Of a stretch of 64,000 bases of DNA, positions 63,599-64,000 are shown in pieces. Each line of letters opens with the position of its first letter. Positions within the stretch are counted from its first letter, which is position 1. This DNA is from Tiliqua scincoides (taxonomy: Eukaryota > Chordata > Lepidosauria > Squamata > Scincidae), in assembly GCF_035046505.1 (NCBI RefSeq), contig NC_089830.1, positions 23,476,284 through 23,540,283 of the forward strand, read 5' to 3'. The translations under genes and the position numbers were made by a program. The notes under the pieces are model-generated. The model saw nothing but the letters and a program-made list of their open reading frames with translations. It made no database searches and was not told the origin of the DNA.

Positions 63599-64000
63599 AT
63601 GGCAACAGCCCTGGCGATGGAAGGATTTAGGGCAGCCATTGATCAGGGGAACCTGAGCGAGGCCGTTTCTGCCGTCCAGGAGATCCCCCTGCAGTCTTTT
63701 CAGAACACCCCTCTCCACATTGCCGTGGTGGGAGAACCCGGCTCTGGGAAGTCCTCCTTCATCAACGCCATGCTGGGCCTGCAGGCAGACGACCCCGGGG
63801 CTGCTCAGACGGGCATCCAGTCCACGACTGCAGAGGTGAAAGATTATATCTACCCGCTGCTTCCCCAAGTCAGCCTTTGGGACATTCCAGGGAAGGGAGC
63901 ACCTCCTTTTGACGGAGGCAGCCGTGTTCAGCAAGTAGATCTGAGCCGCTTTGACTTTTTCATCATCGTGGGCTACCAGCGTTTCCGGACCACCCACGCC
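63599..64000 (+). CDS. Immunity-related GTPase, GKS type (partial, runs off the window)
   Basis: 134 codons present, frame open to the window end. The acceptor (tctctgcag) ends at 63597 and the ATG follows one base later (MATALAMEGFRAA). G1 GEPGSGKSS at 45-53, TGIQSTT at 71-77, G3 DIPG at 95-98 (Ile for the Leu seen in A-D), FDFFIIV at 118-124. No myristoylation signal. Opposite in strand to the other IRGs and clearly the most different of the five. A short leader exon with an ISRE core before it (62465-62474) suggests interferon control. Whether it has a C-terminal extension or is closer to IRGC, IRGA or fish-type IRGs cannot be told from this part. Confidence 0.9.
   Translation, partial: MATALAMEGFRAAIDQGNLSEAVSAVQEIPLQSFQNTPLHIAVVGEPGSGKSSFINAMLGLQADDPGAAQTGIQSTTAEVKDYIYPLLPQVSLWDIPGKGAPPFDGGSRVQQVDLSRFDFFIIVGYQRFRTTHA

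Overview
The window is eukaryotic and looks like a squamate reptile (lizard or snake). The protein genes are vertebrate. The repeats include a tRNA-headed Sauria-type SINE, SINEs with a 5S rRNA head, many CR1 LINE pieces with the TTCTTATG-type tail, L2-like LINE pieces, and numerous short non-autonomous hAT-like and Harbinger-like elements. The species cannot be told from the sequence.

Layout. (1) 0.6-10.0 kb: the whole coding part of SMG9 on the + strand, 13 coding exons, 510 aa, a subunit of the SMG1 kinase complex of nonsense-mediated mRNA decay. (2) 10.3-33.7 kb: three tandem duplication units on the - strand, each carrying one immunity-related GTPase (IRG) of IRGC type with a single coding exon (11.5-12.7, 21.3-22.4 and 31.2-32.5 kb). 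SMG9 and the first IRG are tail to tail, the arrangement I recall for SMG9 and IRGC in mammals. (3) 36.2-39.3 kb: a GC-rich, probably two-way promoter region and a + strand gene I do not recognise, coding for a membrane-anchored protein with two internal repeats. It has a consensus interferon-stimulated response element (ISRE) just before its likely first exon. (4) 39.3-53.8 kb: a repeat-rich stretch without a gene I can defend. (5) 53.9-59.3 kb: a - strand IRG of another type (GKS P-loop, N-myristoylation signal), with a likely untranslated first exon and a consensus-matching ISRE 3.9-4.0 kb upstream. (6) 62.4-64.0 kb: a + strand GKS-type IRG running off the window, again with an ISRE core just before a likely untranslated first exon.

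Taken together, this is an IRG cluster beside SMG9. Three IRGC-like copies appear to exchange sequence by gene conversion. The 21.3 kb copy has lost the start codon used by its sisters. The three other promoters (new membrane protein, myristoylated IRG, last IRG) carry ISRE cores close to their first exons. The most interesting object is the unrecognised gene at 37.06-39.26 kb, which by position and promoter may be an interferon-inducible partner or neighbour of the IRGs. Expression, interferon response and function are inference.

Repeats are named from termini, target-site duplications and remembered family features, not from a database search. No retroviral genes, CRISPR arrays or functional rRNA/tRNA genes were seen.
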